From contig JBDSXW010000104.1 in the NCBI GenBank assembly GCA_039925965.1, positions 44,460 to 108,459 on the forward strand: DNA of 64,000 nucleotides, written 5' to 3'. The notes below the pieces were generated by a model. The model worked only from the letters and a program-made list of their open reading frames with translations, was not told the DNA's origin and searched no databases. Below are positions 54,274-62,475 of this stretch, piece after piece. A program made the position numbers and the translations under genes. The stretch is from JAZKFT01 sp039925965 (GTDB lineage Bacteria; Bacteroidota; Bacteroidia; Chitinophagales; Chitinophagaceae). How positions within the stretch are numbered: position 1 is the stretch's first letter; each line of letters begins with the position of its first letter.

Positions 54274-54741
54274 GTGCGACTACTCGACTTTATAAGACCT
54301 AAGCCAAAGGATCTCTTCACCAATGCCGAAGAGCAATTGATCGTGGAGGCGGTACGAACCGCTGAGCGGCGCACAAGCGGTGAAGTGCGGGTTTTTATCG
54401 AAAGCCGCTGCCGTTTTGTGGATGCCACGGATCGGGCCGCCGAAGTATTTTTTGTACTCAAGATGGACCAGACAGAACTCCGCAACGGTACCCTGGTGTA
54501 TGTTGCAGTAAAGGATAAACAAATGGCTGTGTTTGGCGACCAGGGCATCCACGCAAGGGTAGGCACTACTTTCTGGGATGCCGAAGTGAGGAAGATGATG
54601 CCCCATTTTAGAAACGACAATTTGCCTGCTGGCATTATTGCCGCCATAAAGGATATCGGCGAAGCCTTGCATACCCATTTTCCATATGACGCGGATACGG
54701 ACAAGAATGAATTACCTGACGATATTGTGTTTGGAAAATAA
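54274..54741 (+). CDS. TPM-domain protein
   Basis: 155 residues from a GTG at 54274 (RLLDFIRPKPKDLFTNAEEQ); the longer frame starts with TTG and adds 12 residues that look intergenic. TPM core: AVRTAERRTSGEVRVFIESR, MAVFGDQGIHARVGTTFWDA and MPHFRNDNLPAGIIAAIKDI. No signal peptide or membrane helix is seen, so it is probably cytosolic. TPM proteins commonly sit beside LemA and are of unclear function. Confidence 0.85.
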   Translation: MRLLDFIRPKPKDLFTNAEEQLIVEAVRTAERRTSGEVRVFIESRCRFVDATDRAAEVFFVLKMDQTELRNGTLVYVAVKDKQMAVFGDQGIHARVGTTFWDAEVRKMMPHFRNDNLPAGIIAAIKDIGEALHTHFPYDADTDKNELPDDIVFGK

Positions 54742-54784
54742 GTACCCGGCCGTATAAACGCTAATGGCCTCAGAACACATTTAC

Positions 54785-55552
54785 ATGAAAAAACTGCTCT
54801 CCATAATCTTATTGTTTTGCTCGGTGGTTGCCTTCGGTCAATCTTACCCTGACAAACCCAACCCACCAAAGCTGGTCAATGATTTTACAGGCACGCTTTC
54901 CTCCTCGGAAATCAATTCGCTGGAGCAAAAGCTGGTGGCGTTTGATAATAAGACCAGTAACCAGGTTACTGTGGTGATCGTTACCACCACCAACGGCACA
55001 GACCCTACCGATTATGCTACTGAATTGGGTCGCAAATGGGGCATCGGTAATAAGGAAAACAATGGGGTGTTGCTACTAGTAGCTAAAGCAGACCGGAAAC
55101 TCAGCATTGTGCCCGGTTATGGTCTTGAAGGCGCATTGCCTGACGCCACCTGCCAGGCGATCATAGATAATGATATTGTTCCTTCTTTTAAAGCTGGTAA
55201 TTTTTACCAGGGTATTGACAACGGAACTGAATCTATTATTAAAGCTACGGAAGGGTCCTACACAGCGCCACAAGGCTATAACACGCGGGGGAAACAAAGT
55301 GGTAAAACACCCGGTTGGCTGGTATTGGTCATTATCGTAATCTTCATCATATTCATTTTCGGCTCTGGCAAGGGCGGTGGTGGCGGTATGATGAGCCGCC
55401 GCGGATACAGTGGTGTTAGCAGCCCGTTATGGTGGTTGCCAATAGGCGGCGGTGGAGGTGGAAGCGGCGGTGGTGGTGGTTTTGGTGGTGGTGGTTTCGG
55501 TGGCTTTGGTGGTGGTGGTTTTGGAGGCGGCGGTTCGAGCGGTAGCTGGTAG
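54785..55552 (+). CDS. Secreted TPM-domain protein with Gly-rich tail
   Basis: 255 residues from the ATG at 54785. Signal peptide to VVAFGQ; TPM domain about 25-165 (VNDFTGTLSSSEINSLEQKL, QVTVVIVTTTNGTDPTDYAT, KWGIGNKENNGVLLLVAKAD, SIVPGYGLEGALPDATCQAI); one membrane helix about 180-200; then a C-terminal tail of Gly with Ser and Phe (about 205-255). This is the YgcG-like layout of TPM phosphatase-like proteins. Operonic with the LemA genes. Confidence 0.9.
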   Translation: MKKLLSIILLFCSVVAFGQSYPDKPNPPKLVNDFTGTLSSSEINSLEQKLVAFDNKTSNQVTVVIVTTTNGTDPTDYATELGRKWGIGNKENNGVLLLVAKADRKLSIVPGYGLEGALPDATCQAIIDNDIVPSFKAGNFYQGIDNGTESIIKATEGSYTAPQGYNTRGKQSGKTPGWLVLVIIVIFIIFIFGSGKGGGGGMMSRRGYSGVSSPLWWLPIGGGGGGSGGGGGFGGGGFGGFGGGGFGGGGSSGSW

Positions 55553-55562
55553 TAGCTCGCAG

Positions 55563-56021
55563 ATGAACGCACACCATCCAAATATTGAACAGCTATGTTT
55601 TTTTTACATTTTCTTTCTTGCATTCGGCAGTGTCGGAGTGATAATGGGTCTGGTCAATTACAGAAACTTTCGAAAGCACGTGCAGACCTTGCATAGAGTC
55701 ATGGCAATTGTATAGTCGAACCAAATGCTGGAGCGAGAAATAGGTCAAAGGTTGGTTCAATATTTTCCCCCGGTGACTCATTATTGCGCGGACGGAAATG
55801 ATTATACAGTTGTTTGTCCGCTTCTCTCCACCAACTTTGCAACTTACCAACCGCGAGAAACAATAATAATCCTCGTTGATCCTGATAATGCAGCATAGCT
55901 AATTGAATACAACACCACACACGGAAAGATTGTGCCCATGCTGGCAGTCCTCATTGGGACGATTTCCATCATGTTGGCATTCCTGATCCAAACTGGAATT
56001 ATTTTTATCAGGGAAGGGTAG
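55563..56021 (+). pseudogene. DUF3592-like membrane protein, decayed
   Basis: The first frame (55563-55715) gives one membrane helix and a short basic stretch (LVNYRNFRKHVQTLHRVMAI). Another frame from 55725 to the TAG at 56019-56021 reads HYCADGNDYTVVCPLLSTNF, ATYQPRETIIILVDPDNAA, a TAG, then LIEYNTTHGKIVPMLAVLIG and a hydrophobic end (FLIQTGIIFIREG). The helix, extracellular beta domain with a YDPDN-like motif, and second helix are the DUF3592 layout. One frameshift and one internal stop are needed, so it is not intact. Confidence 0.6.
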
Positions 56022-56084
56022 ATGACTATGCTGATGCCATGCACAACACCCAAAGCCGCACTGTTTATACGTAAGTTGGATATA

Positions 56085-56123
56085 ACATGAAAAAGCCCCG
56101 GAATTGCCGGGGCTTTTTCATGT
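56085..56123. terminator. Bidirectional terminator
   Basis: acatgaaaaagccccgg (56085-56101) pairs perfectly over 17 bp with ccggggctttttcatgt (56107-56123), loop aattg, between the decayed gene and the LTxxQ gene. Confidence 0.88.
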
Positions 56124-56141
56124 CCTGACGGGACTGGTTGA

Positions 56142-56813
56142 TCATTTCTTTACCTCTTTTCTTTCGCTAAACCGATCCTTCCTGTCTTTCATCTTTCCTT
56201 TCATTGCTTCTCTCTTGCTTTCCATTTTTTCCTGTTGCTCTTTCGTCAGTATCTTATCCATGTTCTGCTTCATCTCAGCTCTCATCGCTTTTAATTGTTC
56301 CTTTTTAGCCGTTCTGTCCAGTTGGTCATTTTGCATGATGGCTTTGATTTTGCCGCTGTTGGCTTCCTGGTTCTTTTTGATAGTGGCTACCTGATTGTCA
56401 CTCAGATTGAGTTCTTGCTTCATTTTGTCGATGTGTTTGGCAAAATGTTCTTCGTGCTTTTGACGGCCCTTTACTTTCATCTCTGTCATCTTTGACTTTT
56501 GATCCGGGGTCAGGATGCTTTCAAATTTTGCTTTCTGGGCCTTTGCAAGAGATGCACGCTGGTCGCGGAGTTGCTTTACGGTTTGATTTTCGTTGCTTTC
56601 AAGCGCTTTCATTTGTTTATGAAAATCGGCGCGGCTGGCTTTCATCTGTGCTTTTTGATCATCCGATAAGTTCAATTGCTCCATACCCTTGTGGCCCTGG
56701 TGGAACTGACGGCCGTGTTCTTTTTTATCGGCCTTTTCTTTTATGGCTGGCTGGGCAAATGTTGCTGCGGCTACCAAAACGATTGCTGACAGACTCAATC
56801 CTAATTTTTTCAT
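56142..56813 (-). CDS. LTxxQ-motif (Spy/CpxP-like) periplasmic protein
   Basis: 223 residues from the ATG at 56813, with signal peptide (TFAQ). Almost wholly helical and charged. Four LTxxQ-type motifs: LSDDQKAQM, LTPDQKSKM, LSDNQVATI and LTKEQQEKM, each at the start of a long helix. Spy and CpxP are periplasmic chaperones or stress regulators with two such motifs; this longer form may be a fused or duplicated version. Function in Bacteroidota unproven. Confidence 0.82.
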   Translation of the reverse strand: MKKLGLSLSAIVLVAAATFAQPAIKEKADKKEHGRQFHQGHKGMEQLNLSDDQKAQMKASRADFHKQMKALESNENQTVKQLRDQRASLAKAQKAKFESILTPDQKSKMTEMKVKGRQKHEEHFAKHIDKMKQELNLSDNQVATIKKNQEANSGKIKAIMQNDQLDRTAKKEQLKAMRAEMKQNMDKILTKEQQEKMESKREAMKGKMKDRKDRFSERKEVKK

Positions 56814-57044
56814 TGTATTAATTTTAAAGGTTTTCAATTGCTTTATGCGGGCTTACAGACCCCGGCTTAAGGATTGGGTTTAATGCTTAACCTTTATTAA
56901 CAACCTTTCCGAAGCGACTCCAAAAGAGGCATGATAAAAGCATTCGGTCAGTATAGTCGGCAAAAAAAAAGAAAGCCACGAAAATTCGCGGCTTTCCAAA
57001 CGTTATTCTCTAAAATGACCATTGACTTACTGACCTGGTGGCAA

Positions 57045-58088
57045 CTACCTCCCTTTATTGGCCAACTGCCCGCAAGCTGCATCAATGTCTTTTCCACGGC
57101 TACGGCGAAGGCGGGCATTCACACGATTTTTGCCCAGGTAGTTCATAAATGCAAATGTGGTGTCTTCATCTGGTTTGCTGAACCGGGCACCATCGATCTG
57201 GTTGTATTCAATAATATTTACCAGGTCTACTGGCACCTGGCGGCACAGTTTTATCAGGTCGTCGGCATCCCGCAGGCTATCGTTGAAGTTTTTAAAGAGG
57301 ATGTATTCAAAGGTGATTTCGTTGTCTGTTTTCTGGTAGTAGTAGTTGAGGGCTTCTATCAGCGAGGCGATATTGTTAGTCTCATTGATCGGCATAATCT
57401 CGTTGCGCTTTTTATCAGTAGCTGCATGAAGACTCAATGCCAGCTTGAACTTTACGCCGTCATCACCCAGCTGGCGGATCATTTTGGAAACACCGGCAGT
57501 ACTCACTGTAATACGACTGGGACTCATAGCGAGGCCATCAGTGCTGCTGATGCGTTCTACGGCTTTCAATAGATTTTTATAGTTGAGCAATGGTTCTCCC
57601 ATGCCCATAAACACAATATTGGTGAGCTTTTTACCATACATCTTTTCGCTCTGTGCATTTACCATAGTAACCTGGTCTACGATCTCGTCGAAGTCGAGGT
57701 TGCGTTTGCGATCCATGGTGCCGGTGGCGCAAAATTTACAACTTAACGAGCAGCCGACCTGAGATGAAACGCATACAGTCTGGCGTTTTTCGGTGGGTAT
57801 CAGTACCCCTTCAATATAATGTCCGTCGACCGTTTTAAAACGGCTCTTAATCGTGCCGTCGTCGCTGGTTTGGGTGGTGTTCAATGTGAGGGCGGGCAGG
57901 GTAAAATCCTGTTCCAGCCTGGCTCTCAGTTCTTTGCTGAGATTGCTCATTTCGTCAAAGCTGTGGGCGTGTTTTTGCCATATCCATTCCCAGGTTTGCC
58001 GCATCCTGAATTTTTTCTCCCCGATCGTCTCAAAGTATTCCTTGATCTCATCGAGGCTCAGGTGACGGATATTCTTTTTCGTTTCCAT
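57045..58088 (-). CDS. rlmN: 23S rRNA (adenine(2503)-C(2))-methyltransferase RlmN
   Basis: 347-residue radical-SAM enzyme that methylates C2 of A2503 in 23S rRNA and A37 of some tRNAs. The 4Fe-4S cluster cysteines C113, C117 and C120 are in VGCSLSCKFCATG. A later Cys in DIDAACGQL matches the methylated Cys of the family. GEPLLNY, RITVSTAGV and LALSLHAATDKKRNEIMPIN are further family blocks. The ATG is at 58088. Confidence 0.95.
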   Translation of the reverse strand: METKKNIRHLSLDEIKEYFETIGEKKFRMRQTWEWIWQKHAHSFDEMSNLSKELRARLEQDFTLPALTLNTTQTSDDGTIKSRFKTVDGHYIEGVLIPTEKRQTVCVSSQVGCSLSCKFCATGTMDRKRNLDFDEIVDQVTMVNAQSEKMYGKKLTNIVFMGMGEPLLNYKNLLKAVERISSTDGLAMSPSRITVSTAGVSKMIRQLGDDGVKFKLALSLHAATDKKRNEIMPINETNNIASLIEALNYYYQKTDNEITFEYILFKNFNDSLRDADDLIKLCRQVPVDLVNIIEYNQIDGARFSKPDEDTTFAFMNYLGKNRVNARLRRSRGKDIDAACGQLANKGR

Positions 58089-58637
58089 GGCGGCAAAGGT
58101 AACTGATCAAAGGTTCAAGTTTCAAGAATCAAGTTTCAGGAGGTCGATGACGAAATGGTTGATGGAAGCGCGGATCGAGCGGATGATGCGGATGATAGCG
58201 GATATTTTTTGTTGTTGGTAATTGAAGTACTAACCGGATTTGGAGCGGCAGTCTAATTTATATAGCCCGAATTTTCGTCGAAGGATTGAGTACCGGTGTT
58301 AAAGTAATAGGTTTTTAGCTTCCTGAGAATAAGTAGAAATTTATGAAAACTCCGTTGTTTTCCTATTTATCCGCTCTACGCCGGTCTCTATCACTCTTTG
58401 TCTTTTGCACGGCCTGGCACTTGTATTGAATGCCTTATTCAATTCTTTTCCATGCGTAAGTGATTGCAGCGGAGAGCCCACAGCCCCGGCTGTATTTTTC
58501 CCGGGCGAGGACTCGCAGCGGAAAGCACGACCCCACCTGGTCGGGACTGGGAGTTGAGAGCCTGTTTCGGGTGGGGTTACGCCCAATACCTTATTAAAGT
58601 CGTTAATTGATAAATCGTGAATGTGGGGTCCTAACAA

Positions 58638-58787
58638 TCATTGCGAGGCTTCCTTCCCGCTTGTGCCGACGAATGGCGGTGAAGCAATCTGCCTGCTTTT
58701 TCTCAGGGCTGCTGTCTTACCGCGACGATTCGTTACAAATTCTTTGCAGATTGCTTTGTTGGGGCAAGAACCCCGCCTCGCAAAGAC
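58638..58787. repeat. Dispersed palindromic repeat, copy 3
   Basis: Left half tcattgcgaggcttccttcc with gaagcaatctgc to about 58692; right half gcagattgctttgttggggc with aagaacc and cctcgcaaagac (58746-58787). Less perfect than copy 2 but with the same ends and the same core. Confidence 0.75.
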
Positions 58788-58944
58788 TATGGGAGCTGAT
58801 TGCCAATTATTAAGTCAGCAGGCCAATGACCCATTGACTACATGAACAAATAGTTCCGGGCTTCAATGACCAATGACCAAATGAGCCATGACCAAACCCA
58901 GAATGCCGCTTACAAAATAGTCGTCCATCATAAGCTGCAAGGCT

Positions 58945-58952
58945 TATTTTTG
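58945..58952 (+). promoter_or_regulatory. -7 promoter box upstream of TolC-family gene
   Basis: TATTTTTG matches TAnnTTTG; it lies 5 nt before the ATG at 58958, which is very close. Transcription start would lie at or inside the start codon region, so this box may be a chance match. Confidence 0.3.
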
Positions 58953-58957
58953 TTTTT

Positions 58958-60394
58958 ATGAAAAAAGTTGGTTTCGGATTACTACTTGGTTTACTAGCCA
59001 TCATCAACGATACAAAGGCACAGGAAAAATGGGATTTACGGCGGTGTGTGGATTATGCAGTGAGCAATAATATTTCCATAAAGCAAAGCCAGGTGCAGGA
59101 AAAACTGGCCGAACTACAATACCTGCAACTGCGCGACAGCCGGTGGCCTTCGCTTAACTTCAACACCAACCAGGGCTTTCAATTTGGCCGTAGTATTGAC
59201 CCTGCCACAAACCAGTTCACAAATGCCCCGGTAACTTTTGTGAGCGGCCAATTACAAACTGGGGTCACTTTGTTTAATTGGTTTAGTATCAAGAATAATA
59301 TAGAGGCCAACCGCCTTACCGTTCAGGCAAACAAAGCCGCTACCGAAAAGGTGAAAGATGATATTAGCCTAAATGTGGCGAACGCTTACCTTACTGCTTT
59401 GCTCACCTACGAGCAATCGAAACTGGCAGAAATTGTGATCAGTGAAACGACACAACAACTGGGGATTACCCGTAAAAAAGTAAATGCAGGCGCATTGCCC
59501 GAATTAAATGCCGCTGAACTGGAAGCCCAACTAGCCAGGGATAGCGCCACTTACCTGGTTTCAGAAAGTAATCGGCAACTCAATTTATTGCAGCTAAAGG
59601 CTATCTTGAATATGGATGCCTCAACGCCGTTTGATATTGCAACACCGCCGGTAGAAGCAATACCAGTAGAGGGTTTTGCGGAACTCGAGCCAAGCCTGGT
59701 ATACCAGTTGGCTATGAATAGCCAGCCGCAGCAGATTTCTAACAAATATCGTCTGGCTTCACAGGAGTATAATATTAAGGTAGCAAAGGCGGGCTTGTAC
59801 CCTACTTTCTCTGGTTTTGGAAGCCTGCAGAGCAGTTTTTCCAGTGCCAGCAAGCGACCAAAAGGAACACCAATCACTTCAGTTACGCCTACCACCTCTT
59901 TCGTGACTGTAACAGGAAGCAACTATTTTATCCAGGTGCCAATAACCCGTTATAATGAATTCAATACTGTAGGCTTTGGCAGGCAGTTTGGAGATAACTT
60001 TCGGCAGTCGCTGGGCATTGGTATGCAGGTGCCAATATTTAACGGACATCAGGCAAAAACCAACTGGCAGCGAAGTGTCGTGAATCAGCAAAACCTGGTG
60101 CTGCAAATGCAAGCGGACAGCCTTACATTAAAACAGAATATTTACCAGGCTTACCAGGGTGCCCTTAGTGCCTATCAAACATGGCAGGGCCGAAAAAAGA
60201 CCCTTGAAACCAGTGAGTATGCGTTGAGCCTTGGGAGAAAAAGATATGATATTGGTCTGTTACCTACCCTGGATTTACTTACCCTTACCACAAATCTACA
60301 GCGTGCCCAGATTGATGTGTTATCCGCCAGGTTTGATTATGTGTTCCGCATGAAAGTGTTGGAATTTTATAAAGGAAGAGGGATAAAGCTTTAG
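58958..60394 (+). CDS. TolC-family outer membrane efflux protein
   Basis: 478 residues, signal peptide then the repeated outer membrane efflux domain: WDLRRCVDYAVSNNISIKQS, ALLTYEQSKLAEIVISETTQ, LGIGMQVPIFNGHQAKTNWQ and a C-terminal LGRKRYDIGLLPTLDLLTLT, each half with two long helices and strands of a trimeric barrel. Operon with the adaptor 140 nt downstream, so it is the outer membrane channel of a three-part exporter. Confidence 0.92.
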   Translation: MKKVGFGLLLGLLAIINDTKAQEKWDLRRCVDYAVSNNISIKQSQVQEKLAELQYLQLRDSRWPSLNFNTNQGFQFGRSIDPATNQFTNAPVTFVSGQLQTGVTLFNWFSIKNNIEANRLTVQANKAATEKVKDDISLNVANAYLTALLTYEQSKLAEIVISETTQQLGITRKKVNAGALPELNAAELEAQLARDSATYLVSESNRQLNLLQLKAILNMDASTPFDIATPPVEAIPVEGFAELEPSLVYQLAMNSQPQQISNKYRLASQEYNIKVAKAGLYPTFSGFGSLQSSFSSASKRPKGTPITSVTPTTSFVTVTGSNYFIQVPITRYNEFNTVGFGRQFGDNFRQSLGIGMQVPIFNGHQAKTNWQRSVVNQQNLVLQMQADSLTLKQNIYQAYQGALSAYQTWQGRKKTLETSEYALSLGRKRYDIGLLPTLDLLTLTTNLQRAQIDVLSARFDYVFRMKVLEFYKGRGIKL

Positions 60395-60534
60395 TGGTTG
60401 GTTGATTGGTAATTAGTTGATAGGTTGATTAGTTGGGGATGGATTGGTTTTTGGAAGCAAGGATTTTAATTACAGTTAAATTATTATCCGATACTTTATT
60501 TACCTGAAGATAGGTTTTTGAAAAAATAATAAAT

Positions 60535-61914
60535 ATGAACAAAAAATTAAAATGGTCTCTGATTATCGCCGCTGTATTGATAGTTGCGATAATCGTTTTG
60601 AAGAAGACTGGCGTTATCGGTAAGGAGGATGTGACCAAAGTGGCGGTGGAAAAGGCTGGTAAGCGAACCATCATCGAAACCGTAAATGCCAGTGGGAAAA
60701 TTTACCCGGAGATAGAAGTAAAAGTGAGCCCCGACATCAGTGGTGAAATAACAGAACTGACCGTGCTGGAAGGGGATAGTGTAAAAAAAGGCCAGGTGTT
60801 AGCCCGTATTTATGCGGACATCTATGCCATACAACAACAGCAGGCTGCAGCCCAGGTAAACCAGCAGCAATACCAGGTGGCCAACAGCCAGGCGCAGCTC
60901 GCAGGCCTGCAGGCTACCCTGAACCAGGCGGAACTTAGCATGAACCGCCAGAAGCAATTACTCGATGAAAAGGTGATTAGTAAAAGCGAATATGAACAGG
61001 CGGAAGTTGCTTATAACACGGCCAAGGCCAGTCTCAATGCAGCGGGAAAAGGTGTCAACGCCACACAGGCCGGTGTTCAAAGCGCCAGGGCTAACCTGCA
61101 AAGAGCCAGTAAGGATGTAAGCCGGGCCACAATTACTGCCCCGATGGATGGTGTGGTGAGCCTGCTCAATGTAAAGAAGGGTGAACGCGTGGTGGGTACC
61201 GCCCAGATGGCTGGTACCGAGATGATGCGGATCGCCGATTTTAAGAGTATCGAGATCAGGGTAGATGTGCCGGAGAATGATATTCCGAAGGTGCATATCG
61301 GCGATAGCGCAGTGGTAACGGTGGATGCTTATATCGGCAAGAAATTTAAGGGCCTGGTGTACCAGATTGCCAGCAGCCAGAATGGTGCAGTTTCGGCAAA
61401 CTCGGTGAGCACGGCCAATGACGTTACTAATTACAAAGTGTATATCCGCCTGGTACCTGAATCATACTCAGACCTGATTGATCCAAAGCGTCCGAAGAGT
61501 TTTCCTTTCAGACCGGGAATGACTGCCAGTGCCGATATACAAACAAAAACGGAGTCCGATGCATTGGCGGTACCAATTAACGCCGTAACTACCCGCGACA
61601 AAAACGACGAAAATAAAACTGCCAAAGAAAAGAAAGGCGAAAAAAATGCTGACGACGCCGCCCCGGTAGGTAATAATGATGACGATATTAAAGATGTGGT
61701 CGTATTTGTATATAATCCTGTAGACATGACCGTAAAGAAAGTAAAAGTGAAAACAGGGATACAGGATACCAAATATATCCAGGTAACCGAAGGTCTCAAA
61801 GGTGGTGAAGAAGTGGTGAGCGAGCCTTATAATGTGATCTACAAAATACTAAAGGAAGCCATGAAAGTTCAGGTTGTGGCTAAGGATAAATTGTTTGAAG
61901 TGAAGGCCCAATAA
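60535..61914 (+). CDS. Membrane fusion protein (efflux adaptor)
   Basis: 459 residues. N-terminal membrane helix (LIIAAVLIVAIIVL), lipoyl half VKVSPDISGEITELTVLEGD and SVKKGQVLARIYADIYAIQQ, a coiled-coil hairpin about 90-190 rich in Gln and Ala, a second lipoyl half ITAPMDGVVSLLNVKKGERV and beta-barrel parts beyond. Lys-rich, acidic linker KNDENKTAKEKKGEKNADDA about 355-385 is an insert seen in few members. It connects TolC to an inner membrane transporter that is not in the window. Confidence 0.9.
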   Translation: MNKKLKWSLIIAAVLIVAIIVLKKTGVIGKEDVTKVAVEKAGKRTIIETVNASGKIYPEIEVKVSPDISGEITELTVLEGDSVKKGQVLARIYADIYAIQQQQAAAQVNQQQYQVANSQAQLAGLQATLNQAELSMNRQKQLLDEKVISKSEYEQAEVAYNTAKASLNAAGKGVNATQAGVQSARANLQRASKDVSRATITAPMDGVVSLLNVKKGERVVGTAQMAGTEMMRIADFKSIEIRVDVPENDIPKVHIGDSAVVTVDAYIGKKFKGLVYQIASSQNGAVSANSVSTANDVTNYKVYIRLVPESYSDLIDPKRPKSFPFRPGMTASADIQTKTESDALAVPINAVTTRDKNDENKTAKEKKGEKNADDAAPVGNNDDDIKDVVVFVYNPVDMTVKKVKVKTGIQDTKYIQVTEGLKGGEEVVSEPYNVIYKILKEAMKVQVVAKDKLFEVKAQ

Positions 61915-61917
61915 AAT

Positions 61918-62460
61918 CGCCACTAAGGCGCTAAGACACAAGGGGCCACAAACATTTTATTACAATGTAACGACTAAAGAATGGATTATTCGTATGAAGC
62001 GCTACCGCCTGAGATTGAAGCCATTGGAACAGCGATAGTTAATGCTGCATATAAAGTTCACAAGGCTTTGGGGCCGGGACTTTTGGAAAAAATATACGAG
62101 GCCTGTTTAGAATATGAACTAAGAAAGGCTGGATACCAGCTTGATAGACAGTGGTATCTGCCAATCGTGTATCATGGAATCGTTTTTAACGAAGGTGTGA
62201 AACTTGATATGCTTGTGGACAAAAGTGTAATTGTCGAAGCAAAAGCTGTGGAGGTAGTAAACCCGGTTTAGAAGGCGCAGGTTTTGAGCCATATGACATT
62301 TACTGGTCTTCGCCTGGGTTACGTGATTAATTTCAATGTAGTACTTATTAAAGACGGCATAAAAAGAGTTATTTTATAATGCGGGATTGCTTTGAGTCTT
62401 TTCTGCTGTACTTGCAAAAAAATAACATTGTGAATCTTTGTGCCTTAGTGTCTTTGTGGC
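61918..62460. repeat. Inverted low-complexity repeats flanking the GxxExxY gene
   Basis: cgccactaaggcgctaagac with acaagg (61918-61943) on the left and, inverted, tttgtgccttagtgtctttg with tggc (62437-62460) on the right. Both are versions of a cact-aagg-cac-aagg string, facing each other across the gene. Confidence 0.7.
61981..62379 (+). pseudogene. GxxExxY protein interrupted by one amber codon
   Basis: The family is unmistakable: ALGPGLLEKIYEACLEYELR with the GxxExxY motif, then DMLVDKSVIVEAKAVEVVNP, and after the TAG (62269-62271) KAQVLSHMTFTGLRLGYVIN and NFNVVLIKDGIKRVIL to the TAA at 62377-62379. The TAG replaces a codon that is usually Trp (VNPVWKAQ), so TGG to TAG is a single-base change. 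The whole 133-codon frame is otherwise intact. Either a recent pseudogene, a sequencing error, or readthrough. Confidence 0.88.
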
Positions 62461-62475
62461 AAAAAATCTTGATAT

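Larger units (their letters stand above)
58089..58957. other. Long gene-free spacer with repeats
   Basis: About 870 bp without a convincing gene. It holds ggat/gcggat strings (58165-58205), a GC-rich block at 58450-58570 with an open frame I judge spurious, copy 3 of the dispersed repeat (58638-58787), and tandem 'caatgacc'-type strings (58820-58890). Confidence 0.6.

Noticed and set aside
58341..58637. 98-codon minus-strand ORF
   Set aside because: Falls in a gene-free repeat-rich spacer, has odd composition and no recognisable domain; judged a chance frame.
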